A DNA stretch of 15,083 nucleotides from Caldimicrobium thiodismutans (GTDB lineage: Bacteria; Desulfobacterota; Thermodesulfobacteria; Thermodesulfobacteriales; Thermodesulfobacteriaceae). The notes below the pieces were generated by a model. That model did not search any database and was not told where the DNA came from. It worked only from the letters and a program-made list of their open reading frames with translations. The stretch covers positions 1-15,083 of the forward strand of contig PNIE01000022.1 in NCBI GenBank assembly GCA_002877875.1, given 5' to 3'. The position numbers and the translations under genes are program-made. This document shows, piece after piece, positions 7,469 through 14,993 of the stretch (position 1 is its first letter; every line of letters starts with the position of its first letter).

Positions 7469-9439
7469 TTACTTCAGATACATTATTACGAGATAAATAA
7501 GCAACCCAAGGAGAATAAACCAATTATAATAATTAACTACTCCTGCATGAAATTTTCTAAAAAATCCCGCAAAGGCTTCAGCAGTTTTTGCAGAACCATT
7601 AACAGTCTGATCTATAATAAAGGTATCAAGTATCAGATTAACTACTGTTCTTGCAATAAATAGAGTTGGCCTAATGAAAATGAGATCGTAAAGTTCATCA
7701 AAGAACCATTTTCTATAAAGAAAGGTATAAATCCTTTTAAATCTTGAAGAAAAGGTTGTCTCTAAGGTGGGAACCTTGAGGTAAACAAGATAGGCTAAAA
7801 AGATTCCTAAAAGACCTGCCAAAACGGAGAGGGCCATGAGTATATACTCTAAGGTATGATCCTCCACATGAATTTCTGGATGGCCAAGAACACTTTCAAG
7901 GAATCTCTGAAAATGTGCACCTCCCCCAAGGGCCTCTGGAATTCCAAGCCACCCTGAAAAAATGGCCCCTATGGAGATAATTATAAGAGGAATGGTCATT
8001 ACCTTAGGCGATTCATGAGGATGATGCCCATGAAGGACATCTTTTCCTCTAAATTCACCAAAAAAGGCTTTAAAGAATATTCTAAAAGTATAAAAGGCTG
8101 TCATTGAGGCTACTACTAAACCAATAAGCCAAATGACTTTACCCCAAGGATATTTAGAAAAGTATGCATAGGCAAGAATTTCATCTTTACTAAAAAAGCC
8201 TGCTAATCCTGGAATTCCTGCAATGGAAAGACTAGCAATAAAAATGGTCCAAAAAGTTATGGGCATATATCTTCTTAAGCCACCCATAATTCTTATGTCA
8301 TTAGGATCAGGGGCATGATGTAGTGCATGAATTATACTTCCTGCTCCAAGAAAGAGTAAGGCCTTAAAATAGGCATGGGTAAATAAATGAAACATTCCCA
8401 CCGCAAAGGCTCCAACACCACAGGCCATAAACATATACCCCAGTTGCGAGAGAGTAGAATAGGCAATAACTCTTTTAATATCAAATTGGGTGGGAGCAAT
8501 AGTTGCTGCCATAAAACAGGTAATTGCTCCAACCAGGGCAACCATGGCCATAGCATAATCACTCATTTCAAAAAGGGCATGAAGCCTTGAAACCATAAAA
8601 ACACCAGCTGTAACCATAGTGGCTGCATGAATAAGAGCTGAGACTGGAGTTGGACCTTCCATCGCATCAGGAAGCCATACATGAAGGGGAACCTGAGCAC
8701 TCTTTCCCATTGCTCCACAGAAAAGTAATAAAGCAATCAAAAAAGGAACATGAATCTCATATCCGTAAATATTTAAATAAGTACCTGCTATCAATGGGAG
8801 CCTCTCAAATATTTCATGATAATAAAGGGTCCCAAGATAATAAAACATAGCAAAAATTCCTAGGGCAAAGCCAAAATCTCCCACTCTATTTACAATAAAA
8901 GCCTTCTTAGCAGCATCACTTGCGCTTTTCTTTTCATACCAAAATCCAATAAGAAAATAGGAACAAAGTCCAACTGCCTCCCAGCCAAGAAAAAGCTGAA
9001 CAAGATTATTAGAAAGAACAAGCATTAACATGCTAAAGGTAAAAAGGGAAATATAAGAAAAAAAGCGATAGTACCCTGGATCCCCAGCCATATATCCTAT
9101 AGAATAGACATGGATAAGAAAAGAAAGAGAGGTCACCATACAGATCATCATCACCGAGAGGGGATCTACAAGAAAACCAAGCCCTACCTTAAGAGACCCA
9201 GCTACTATCCAGCTATAAAGATCAAATTGATAAGTTTTTCCTGATAGTACATCAAAGAGAAGAGAGAGACTCAAGAGAAAACTGAAAAGTAAGGAAAGAA
9301 CTGGTAAGATATGCGCTTTATCTTTAAAATACCTCTTTCCAAAAATTAAAGTTATTATACTTGCCACAAACGGTAGAAAAGGAACAAGGTAAACCCTAAG
9401 ATCAAAGGTATTTATAACTTGAAAAGAAGCACCACTCAT
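7469..9439 (-). CDS. nuoL: Complex I membrane subunit NuoL (distal antiporter-like, with lateral helix)
   Basis: The distal antiporter-like subunit of complex I, which also provides the long helix running along the membrane arm. It is 656 residues, slightly longer than the E. coli protein. Channel residues visible are E154 (LGWEAVGLCSYFLIGFW), K246 (AMGKSAQVPLHVWLPDAMEG), H271, K359 (THAYFKALLFLGAGS), and K418-D419 (GFFSKDEIL). The C-terminal 100 or so residues carry an amphipathic stretch and a final membrane helix, as expected for the lateral helix and its anchor. The start ATG lies 3 bases after the nuoK stop, and its weak ribosome site (AGGGGATAGGAT) sits inside the end of nuoK, suggesting translational coupling. 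Confidence 0.96.
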   Translation of the reverse strand: MSGASFQVINTFDLRVYLVPFLPFVASIITLIFGKRYFKDKAHILPVLSLLFSFLLSLSLLFDVLSGKTYQFDLYSWIVAGSLKVGLGFLVDPLSVMMICMVTSLSFLIHVYSIGYMAGDPGYYRFFSYISLFTFSMLMLVLSNNLVQLFLGWEAVGLCSYFLIGFWYEKKSASDAAKKAFIVNRVGDFGFALGIFAMFYYLGTLYYHEIFERLPLIAGTYLNIYGYEIHVPFLIALLLFCGAMGKSAQVPLHVWLPDAMEGPTPVSALIHAATMVTAGVFMVSRLHALFEMSDYAMAMVALVGAITCFMAATIAPTQFDIKRVIAYSTLSQLGYMFMACGVGAFAVGMFHLFTHAYFKALLFLGAGSIIHALHHAPDPNDIRIMGGLRRYMPITFWTIFIASLSIAGIPGLAGFFSKDEILAYAYFSKYPWGKVIWLIGLVVASMTAFYTFRIFFKAFFGEFRGKDVLHGHHPHESPKVMTIPLIIISIGAIFSGWLGIPEALGGGAHFQRFLESVLGHPEIHVEDHTLEYILMALSVLAGLLGIFLAYLVYLKVPTLETTFSSRFKRIYTFLYRKWFFDELYDLIFIRPTLFIARTVVNLILDTFIIDQTVNGSAKTAEAFAGFFRKFHAGVVNYYNWFILLGLLIYLVIMYLK

Positions 9440-9442
9440 ATC

Positions 9443-9745
9443 CTATCCCCTATAGAAATTTATTTCGTCCACATAAACCTTCTTAAGCTTTTTATAGAGT
9501 AAAACTGCAAGAGACAGTCCAACTCCTGCCTCTGCTGCAGCCATTCCTATTAGAAAGAAGACTATAAGATAGCCAGAAATATCTTTAGCATGAAAAGAAA
9601 TAGCCGCAAAAAGGACTATCAAAGCATTCATAATGATTTCAAGGGAAGCAAGAAGAATTATTATGTTTCTCCTAAATAGGACTCCTGCAAGGCCTATCAC
9701 AAAGAGAATAAGACTTAAAGTAACATAGTATTCAAAGGGTACCAC
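9443..9745 (-). CDS. nuoK: Complex I membrane subunit NuoK
   Basis: Small MrpC-like membrane subunit of complex I. It is 100 residues with three membrane helices. Both glutamates essential in E. coli NuoK are present at the same numbers, E36 (LLASLEIIMNALIV) and E72 (GMAAAEAGVGLSLAVL). The start is GTG, one base after the nuoJ stop. An AGGAGG inside the last codons of nuoJ lies 9 bases upstream and makes this start convincing and coupled to nuoJ translation. Confidence 0.96.
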   Translation of the reverse strand: MVPFEYYVTLSLILFVIGLAGVLFRRNIIILLASLEIIMNALIVLFAAISFHAKDISGYLIVFFLIGMAAAEAGVGLSLAVLLYKKLKKVYVDEINFYRG

Positions 9746-9746
9746 C

Positions 9747-10271
9747 TTATCCTACCTCCTTAAGTTTTCTCAAAAGAAAAACTGCCCCAAAAATTACTAC
9801 AAGAAGAATACACCCTATGACTTCAAATTGAAAAAGATAATGGGAATATAGATATCTTGCCATCCAAAGCAGATTTGAACCTTGAGAAAGATCATAAGGA
9901 AGCTGGGCTTTAAAGGCTGGCCCAAGCGCTGTTAAGAAGGCCAGATTTTTAAAAAAGAAGTAAAGAAAAAAGAGAAAAATTATAAAACCATAAGAACTTC
10001 TCCTTACAAAGACCTTCCATCTCTCTTCTTTACGAAGATTAATCATGTAAACCACAAAGAGAAATAGTACAAGAACAGCTCCTGCATAGACAATAATTTG
10101 AACGGCTGTAAGAAATTCGGAACCCAAGGTATAGAGAAGAAAGGCCTGATGAAGTATCATCACAAGAACCCAAAGTACTGCATGCACAGGATTACGAGAA
10201 ATTATAGCCAAAAAACTTGAAAAGCTCATGGCAAAGGCAAGATAAAGAAAAATAAGCATATTCCAGTTCAT
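9747..10271 (-). CDS. nuoJ: Complex I membrane subunit NuoJ
   Basis: Membrane subunit of complex I near the junction of the two arms. It is 174 residues with five hydrophobic segments. The family signature is visible in NPVHAVLW (27-34) and VYAGAVLVLFLFVVYMI (61-77), the helix that carries the conserved tyrosine and the pi-bulge region in known structures. The ATG is 3 bases after the nuoI stop. The ribosome site is weak (GGGG and TTTAG before it), so translation probably depends on ribosomes leaving nuoI. The last codons (KEVG) encode the ribosome site for nuoK. Confidence 0.94.
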   Translation of the reverse strand: MNWNMLIFLYLAFAMSFSSFLAIISRNPVHAVLWVLVMILHQAFLLYTLGSEFLTAVQIIVYAGAVLVLFLFVVYMINLRKEERWKVFVRRSSYGFIIFLFFLYFFFKNLAFLTALGPAFKAQLPYDLSQGSNLLWMARYLYSHYLFQFEVIGCILLVVIFGAVFLLRKLKEVG

Positions 10272-10274
10272 AGG

Positions 10275-10817
10275 CTAAACCCCAGTAAAGGTTCTTTTCT
10301 TGATAGGCAAATATTTTTCAGGTATTCCCCTTGGCTTCCAGAAGGGGTTAAGATAGGGCCTTTTTTGAGTAGCTATAAATTCGTCCCAGTTCTTAAGAAG
10401 CCTTTCCTTATCAAAATAAACCTCTTCTCTACTATAGCCTGCATATTCAAAAAACTCAGTTAAAACTACAGCATTAACAGGACAGACCTCTTCACAGTAC
10501 CCACAATAAACACATCTTAGAGCCTCAATATCATACCTTTTAATTTTTCGCTTCTTAGTCTCAGGATCAACTTCATATTCGATGTAAATACACTTTGAAG
10601 GACATACCCTAGCACACCTCATACAGGCAATGCAGAGGGTATCCCCTGTTTGAGGATCCCTAACTAAGGCATGTCTTCCTCTAAATCCAGGGGCAGGCAC
10701 AACTTTATCTTTTTCAGGATATTGAATAGTAACAGGCCTATCAAAAAGAAGCTTTTTCAGCGTTAAAGCAAGGCCCTTCCAAATCTCAAGAAGTAAGATC
10801 TTTTGAATAAGATTCAT
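10275..10817 (-). CDS. nuoI: Complex I iron-sulfur subunit NuoI (two [4Fe-4S])
   Basis: Peripheral subunit carrying clusters N6a and N6b, which link the electron-input side to NuoB. It is 180 residues. The two cluster motifs are C62-x2-C65-x2-C68-x3-C72-P and C102-x2-C105-x2-C108-x3-C112-P. The N-terminal LLLEIWKGLALTLKKLLF is the usual amphipathic helix lying on the membrane, and the extended C-terminal tail is normal for the family. The ATG is preceded by AGGAG 9 bases upstream. It sits between nuoH and nuoJ as in most nuo operons, but nuoG, its normal upstream electron donor, is absent from this cluster. Confidence 0.97.
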   Translation of the reverse strand: MNLIQKILLLEIWKGLALTLKKLLFDRPVTIQYPEKDKVVPAPGFRGRHALVRDPQTGDTLCIACMRCARVCPSKCIYIEYEVDPETKKRKIKRYDIEALRCVYCGYCEEVCPVNAVVLTEFFEYAGYSREEVYFDKERLLKNWDEFIATQKRPYLNPFWKPRGIPEKYLPIKKRTFTGV

Positions 10818-10829
10818 CCCTCTTTTCTC

Positions 10830-11801
10830 CTAAATTAAAAGTTTTATAAATGCAGTAACCAATAGGTTCAAAAGGGAGAGAGGTATTAAAACCTTCCAGC
10901 CTAGCCCCATAAGTTGGTCATAACGATAGCGAGGAAGGGTTGCTCTTACCCAAATATAGAAGAAGAGAAAGGCATAAATTTTAATTAAAAACCAGAAAAA
11001 AGGTATCCCAGGTATCTCAAAAGGCCCGGCATATCCTCCTAAAAAACAGGTAACTGCCAAGGCGCTCATAACAATCATCCCAAAATATTCGGCTAAGTAA
11101 AAAAGGGCAAATCGAATTCCACTATATTCAGTAAAATACCCTGCAACAAGCTCAGTCTCAGCCTCTGGAAGATCAAAGGGAACTCTGTTAGTCTCTGCCA
11201 AAGCTGAAACCATAAACACAAAAAAGGCAACTATTTGAGGTATAAGATATACTTTGTAGGGAGTAGAAAGTTGGGCTTTAACAATATCCTGTAAATTAAA
11301 AGAGCCTGCCATAAGAACCACAGATAAAAGAGAAAGAGACATGGCTATCTCATAACTAATCACTTGTGCACTAGCTCTTAAGGCACCAAGAAAGGAATAT
11401 CTCGAATTGGAAGCCCATCCTGAGAGAATCACTCCATAGGCACTAAGTGAACTTAAAGCCAAAATAAAAAGGAGCCCTACATTGAGATTGCTTAATACGA
11501 AATTTTCCCAAAGAGGTATAAAGGCAAGCCCACTTGCGGCACAAACTAGGGAAATCAAAGGAGCCATGACAAAGACAGGTTTATCAACACCTGGATGGAT
11601 AATATCTTCCTTTTGGATAAGCTTTAAAACATCAGCAATAGGTTGAAGGATGCCCCTGGGACCAACCCTATTTGGCCCAAGCCTTTGTTGCATTCTGGCA
11701 ATAATTTTTCTCTCTGCATATGTAAGATAGGCCACATGAAACATAGCTAAAAGAAAGAGCACAAGAGCTGACAGTATTATATAAAGAGAATTAAAATCCA
11801 T
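10830..11801 (-). CDS. nuoH: Complex I quinone-site membrane subunit NuoH
   Basis: Membrane subunit that forms the quinone entry tunnel and the E-channel at the foot of the peripheral arm. It is 323 residues with eight to nine helices. Signatures present are the first loop GPNRVGPRGILQPIADVLKL (42-61), E151 in ISYEIAMSLSLLS, and the acidic loop from AETNRVPFDLPEAETELVAG to FTEYSG (202-228) with its cluster of glutamates. The ATG has a GGAGGGGG-type ribosome site 5 to 10 bases upstream. It follows nuoD after a 37-base gap, the widest gap within the nuo operon, with no other gene in it. Confidence 0.97.
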   Translation of the reverse strand: MDFNSLYIILSALVLFLLAMFHVAYLTYAERKIIARMQQRLGPNRVGPRGILQPIADVLKLIQKEDIIHPGVDKPVFVMAPLISLVCAASGLAFIPLWENFVLSNLNVGLLFILALSSLSAYGVILSGWASNSRYSFLGALRASAQVISYEIAMSLSLLSVVLMAGSFNLQDIVKAQLSTPYKVYLIPQIVAFFVFMVSALAETNRVPFDLPEAETELVAGYFTEYSGIRFALFYLAEYFGMIVMSALAVTCFLGGYAGPFEIPGIPFFWFLIKIYAFLFFYIWVRATLPRYRYDQLMGLGWKVLIPLSLLNLLVTAFIKLLI

Positions 11802-11838
11802 TTATCCCCCTCCCTTTAAAAAACAAGCTCAAAAAGAA

Positions 11839-13071
11839 CTATCTATCACAATCACCTAACACTACATCAAGGGTTCCAATAATAGCTATAAGGTCTGCAA
11901 TCATATATCCTCTTGACAATTCTGGGATAGCTGAAATATGCACAAAGGATGGCGTTCTTATTCTTAATCTCCAGGGCTTATTAGAGCCGTCACTTACCAC
12001 ATAAACTGCAAGTTCCCCCTTTGGAGATTCAATACTTGCAAAAGCTTCTCCTGGGGGAACAACATCTACCTCTTTTCCAGTGAAAATAAACCCCTTCTTG
12101 GGATGAGGTTTAGGTTCAGGTTCTTTAATCTTTTCAGGAATTAGGAGATCAGGTGCCCCCTCTGCAAGAACAGGTTCGCCCTTGGTTTCAGCCAGTTTAT
12201 CCAGGCACTGTCTAATAATCCAATTTGACTGCCTAAGCTCTTTCATCCTAACCTTATATCTATCGTAGGTATCACCCCTCTCTCCCACTGGTACCTCGAA
12301 TTCAACCTCAGAATAAGCATCATAGGGTCTAAATTTTCTTACATCATAGGGTACTCCTGAACCTCTTAAAACAGGGCCTGTAAGTCCAAGATTTATAGCC
12401 TTTTCAGCAGTAACGACTGCAATATCTATGGTTCTTTTTAACCAAATTCGGTTTACATCAATCAAAGTTTCATATTCAAGGATTCTATTGGGAAATTCTT
12501 CAGTAAACTTATACAACTCATCTATTATTTCTTGGGTAAAATCAAGCCTAACACCTCCTACCCTTACATAACTATGAGTTAGCCTTGCCCCACAAATTTT
12601 TTCAAAAATATTCAAAAGCCATTCACGATCCCTAAAACAGTAAAGAAAGACTGTCATAGCACCAATATCAAGAGCATGAGTGGCTAACCAAAGGAGATGG
12701 CTTGAAATTCTTGCCATCTCACCCACAATGGTTCTTAAAAGTTTAGCCCTTCTTGGAACCTCTAAACCAAATAATTTCTCAAAAGCAAGACAAAAGGCAA
12801 CATTATTGGCAGCTGAAGCGATATAATCCAGACGATCACTTAAAACAACCGTTTGATTATAGTTTAGATTTTCAGCAAGCTTTTCCACTCCTCTATGAAG
12901 ATATCCTATCCGTGGATCGCAATGGACAATGGTTTCTCCCTCAAGCTCAAGAACTAATCTCAAGACTCCGTGAGTTGAGGGGTGTTGTGGTCCCATATTT
13001 ATGAAAAAAGGTTCTTCCCAGGAGTTAGAATTTCTCTGTTTTGAGGTTATCTCAATAAGGGTTGTGCTCAT
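11839..13071 (-). CDS. nuoD: Complex I quinone-site subunit NuoD (49 kDa homologue)
   Basis: Peripheral subunit related to the large subunit of [NiFe] hydrogenase, which together with NuoB forms the quinone-reduction site. It is 410 residues, unfused from NuoC. GPQHPSTHGVLR (27-38) carries the histidine loop near the quinone head group, RGVEKLAE is at 60-67, and Tyr83 in SDRLDYIASAANN is the conserved quinone-binding tyrosine. The protein ends in LGDCDR, the usual C-terminal type that remains where hydrogenase nickel ligands have been lost. The ATG overlaps the nuoC stop by four bases (ATGA), a standard coupling arrangement. Confidence 0.97.
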   Translation of the reverse strand: MSTTLIEITSKQRNSNSWEEPFFINMGPQHPSTHGVLRLVLELEGETIVHCDPRIGYLHRGVEKLAENLNYNQTVVLSDRLDYIASAANNVAFCLAFEKLFGLEVPRRAKLLRTIVGEMARISSHLLWLATHALDIGAMTVFLYCFRDREWLLNIFEKICGARLTHSYVRVGGVRLDFTQEIIDELYKFTEEFPNRILEYETLIDVNRIWLKRTIDIAVVTAEKAINLGLTGPVLRGSGVPYDVRKFRPYDAYSEVEFEVPVGERGDTYDRYKVRMKELRQSNWIIRQCLDKLAETKGEPVLAEGAPDLLIPEKIKEPEPKPHPKKGFIFTGKEVDVVPPGEAFASIESPKGELAVYVVSDGSNKPWRLRIRTPSFVHISAIPELSRGYMIADLIAIIGTLDVVLGDCDR

Positions 13072-13583
13072 GAATGCTCTCCCTTGGTCTTCCTCTTAAG
13101 TTCTTTATAACCCTTCCATTCTTTATCTTCTTCAAGATAGAGAGGATAATCCTTTCTTAAGGGGAATCCCTCCCAGTCCTCAGGCATAAGTAGTCTTCTT
13201 AAATCAGGATGCCCTTTAAATTTAATGCCAAACATATCCCAACACTCTCTTTCAAACCAATTAGAGGTCTCCCAAAGGAAAGTTAGACTATACTGCCAGC
13301 AATCAGATTCAGGTATAGGAACCTTTACCCTTATTAAGGCCCTTTTCTCAAAGTTGTAAAGATGATAAACTACCTCAAAACGCTCTTCCTTCTTTTCTGG
13401 CTTATAATTTAAATAATCAACCCCACAAAGATCAATAAGATGTTTAAAACCAAAATCTTTTAAAAATTCTATAAAATCAAGAAAGCCCTCCCTTTTAACT
13501 GTGATCACAGGACAGTCCTTTTCCTCTAACTTAAGTAAAAACTTAGAAAATCTCTCATTGATCTCTTTATATAATTCTTCCAT
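13068..13583 (-). CDS. nuoC: Complex I subunit NuoC (30 kDa homologue)
   Basis: Structural subunit of the peripheral arm that supports NuoB and NuoD. It is 171 residues, with the family signature ERECWDMFGI (111-120) followed by GHPDLRRLLMPEDWEG (124-139) and PLRKDYP (141-147). The start ATG has GGAG about 8 bases upstream, in the end of nuoB, 3 bases after the nuoB stop. The last four bases overlap the nuoD start. The separate nuoC and nuoD genes differ from the fused form in enteric bacteria. Confidence 0.96.
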   Translation of the reverse strand: MEELYKEINERFSKFLLKLEEKDCPVITVKREGFLDFIEFLKDFGFKHLIDLCGVDYLNYKPEKKEERFEVVYHLYNFEKRALIRVKVPIPESDCWQYSLTFLWETSNWFERECWDMFGIKFKGHPDLRRLLMPEDWEGFPLRKDYPLYLEEDKEWKGYKELKRKTKGEHS

Positions 13584-13586
13584 TTT

Positions 13587-14102
13587 TTATCTCCAGAAGC
13601 CCCACCTTCCTCTTTCTTTTCTAATTTTTTCTTGAAGCTTTAGAAGCCCATAGATTAAAGCCTCAGGCCTTGGAGGACATCCAGGAATATAGACGTCTAC
13701 CGGCAAAAACTCATCCACTCCTTGAACTGTAGAATAGGTCCTAAATATACCTCCAGAACAAGCACAACTTCCCATGGCAATTACATACTTTGGCTCAGGC
13801 ATTTGTTCATAAACTCTTTTCACAGCAGGAGCCATTTTTTTGGTAACCGTTCCCGCCACAATGATACAATCTGCTTGACGAGGGGTTGCACGAAAAATAA
13901 TTCCAAAACGATCCAGGTCAAAATGACTAGCCCCTGTTGCCATCATCTCAATAGCACAGCAGGCAAGACCAAAGGTCATAGGCCAAAGGGATGAAGCCCT
14001 AGCCCAATTAAAAATCTCATCAAGAGGAGAGATAATTACAGGGGTTCCAGGTATCTGACGAATTTTGGGAGCAATCTCAATAGTAGATTTCTCTATTCCC
14101 AT
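13587..14102 (-). CDS. nuoB: Complex I iron-sulfur subunit NuoB (cluster N2)
   Basis: Holds cluster N2, the last electron carrier before quinone. It is 171 residues. The four ligands are visible as the tandem C48-C49 (GLACCAIEMMATG), C113 (GSCACSGGIF) and C142 (YIPGCPPRPEALIYG). The Arg-rich FDLDRFGIIFRATPRQAD segment (61-78) is also typical. It overlaps the end of nuoA by 10 bases, so its ribosome site (GAGGGG type) lies within nuoA and the two are translated together. Confidence 0.97.
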   Translation of the reverse strand: MGIEKSTIEIAPKIRQIPGTPVIISPLDEIFNWARASSLWPMTFGLACCAIEMMATGASHFDLDRFGIIFRATPRQADCIIVAGTVTKKMAPAVKRVYEQMPEPKYVIAMGSCACSGGIFRTYSTVQGVDEFLPVDVYIPGCPPRPEALIYGLLKLQEKIRKERGRWGFWR

Positions 14103-14446
14103 TGAAGGGCCCCCTCACTCCAAGCATAAAGATAAGCGGCAAAAAGAAGCACCACAAAGATTAATATCTCTACAAAACCAAACCAAGAAAGTTCTTTAAA
14201 AACCACGGCCCAAGGATAAATAAAGACCACCTCCACATCAAAAACAAGAAAAATAAGCGCAATTAGATAAAATTTAATCTTAAAAGGAACCTTAGTATCT
14301 CCCGAGGGATCCATTCCACACTCATAAGGAATAAGTTTCTCTCCATGAGGTCTCTTTATGGAGAGAATCTTATTCCCTATGAGCATAGAAATTCCAATTA
14401 AAAAAACCAAAAAGGCAAAAATTAAGAATGGAAAAAGATATCCCAT
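14093..14446 (-). CDS. nuoA: Complex I membrane subunit NuoA
   Basis: Small membrane subunit at the joint between the peripheral and membrane arms. It is 117 residues with three helices. It shows the conserved loop YECGMDP (41-47), which carries the cysteine of the active/deactive loop in mitochondrial homologues, and FLVFDVEVVFIYPWA (66-80) with the conserved acidic residues. The ATG lies 3 bases after the ferredoxin stop codon. Its ribosome site AAAAGGAG is formed by the last codons of that gene, so the ferredoxin and nuoA are translationally linked. Confidence 0.96.
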   Translation of the reverse strand: MGYLFPFLIFAFLVFLIGISMLIGNKILSIKRPHGEKLIPYECGMDPSGDTKVPFKIKFYLIALIFLVFDVEVVFIYPWAVVFKELSWFGFVEILIFVVLLFAAYLYAWSEGALQWE

Positions 14447-14449
14447 AGA

Positions 14450-14866
14450 TTACTCCTTTTCAGCTTTAAGCTCTTTAATGATTAAAGCCCCATTGGGGCA
14501 AGCAGAGACACAATAGGGTTTTTCTCCTCTTTTCACTCGCTCTATACAGAGATCACATTTGCCTATAGTTCCTGTCTGGAAATTAAACCTCGGAACACCC
14601 CAGGGACAAGCCTCCATACAATTTTTACAGCCAACACAAATCTCTTTATAAAAAGCCACCACTTCCCCTTTCCTTACAAGGGCTGAAACCGGGCAGGCAG
14701 AAGCACACTGAGGTTTCTTACACTGCAAACAAGCAAAATAAGCAAATTTAGACCCCACTTGAAAAATACGACAATTCGAAAGACCTTCATGGCCTTCTGC
14801 ACATGCCTTAACACATTCCTCACAACCTGTACACTTCTCAACAAGATGTATAATGGTATAATTCAT
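14450..14866 (-). CDS. Ferredoxin-like protein with four [4Fe-4S] motifs (HycB/CooF/DmsB-type), leading the nuo operon
   Basis: A soluble electron carrier of 138 residues with no signal peptide. Cysteines fall in four sets: C12, C15, C18, C22; C46, C49, C54, C58; C77, C80, C83, C87; and C104, C107, C119, C123. The spacing, including the C-x2-C-x11-C-x3-C last set, is that of the polyferredoxin subunits that serve hydrogenases, CO dehydrogenase and molybdoenzymes. C32 is extra. It is the first gene of the operon and its final codons form the nuoA ribosome site. I infer that it delivers electrons to the complex I that lacks NuoEFG. The family does not prove this, and its redox partner is unknown. 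The frame is open to a TTG at 14905, but that codon is part of a TTGACA -35 box, and starting at the ATG leaves the usual short lead before the first cysteine. Neither start has a Shine-Dalgarno site. Confidence 0.9.
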   Translation of the reverse strand: MNYTIIHLVEKCTGCEECVKACAEGHEGLSNCRIFQVGSKFAYFACLQCKKPQCASACPVSALVRKGEVVAFYKEICVGCKNCMEACPWGVPRFNFQTGTIGKCDLCIERVKRGEKPYCVSACPNGALIIKELKAEKE

Positions 14867-14876
14867 AACAATAACT

Positions 14877-14905
14877 TTTTTAAATAAATTACTTAGATTT
14901 GTCAA
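14877..14905 (-). promoter_or_regulatory. Sigma70-like promoter for the ferredoxin-nuo operon
   Basis: On the minus strand a perfect TTGACA (14905-14900) is followed after 17 bases by TAAAAA (14882-14877), which matches four of six -10 positions. Transcription would start near 14870, only a few bases before the ATG at 14866, implying an almost leaderless mRNA. The missing ribosome site before that ATG agrees with this. The -35 box is strong evidence and the -10 box is weak. Confidence 0.55.
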
Positions 14906-14915
14906 CCGCGATATT

Positions 14916-14931
14916 AAGGAATTAATTCTTT
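14916..14931. promoter_or_regulatory. 16-bp near-palindrome next to the ferredoxin-nuo -35 box
   Basis: AAGGAATTAATTCTTT is self-complementary except for one pair, with a perfect 10-bp core GAATTAATTC (14919-14928). It ends 10 bp upstream of the -35 box, a usual place for an activator site. No known regulator motif is recognised, and A+T-rich DNA makes such palindromes by chance. Confidence 0.3.
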
Positions 14932-14937
14932 TTATGT

Positions 14938-14966
14938 GGAATTTTTGGAAATTTTGGGGTATTTTG
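14938..14966. repeat. 9-bp tandem repeat, A-tract type, upstream of the promoter
   Basis: The plus strand reads GGAATTTTT, GGAAATTTT and then a looser GGGGTATTTT. The first two match at 8 of 9 bases. A-tracts at 9-10 bp intervals bend DNA, and these lie about 70-95 bp upstream of the expected transcription start. They could be a curved upstream element, with no further support. Confidence 0.4.
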
Positions 14967-14993
14967 CACCAATTTTTATGCTGAAATAAAATT

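Noticed and set aside
8332..8850. Overlapping frames on both strands within nuoL
   Set aside because: They are shadows of the NuoL frame, which is continuous with all key residues. They have no independent start signals.
14934..14984. Plus-strand 16-codon frame with three tryptophans, resembling a leader peptide
   Set aside because: The tryptophans come from the 9-bp GGAAWTTTT repeats. There is no well-spaced ribosome site, no attenuator and no plus-strand gene downstream in the window.
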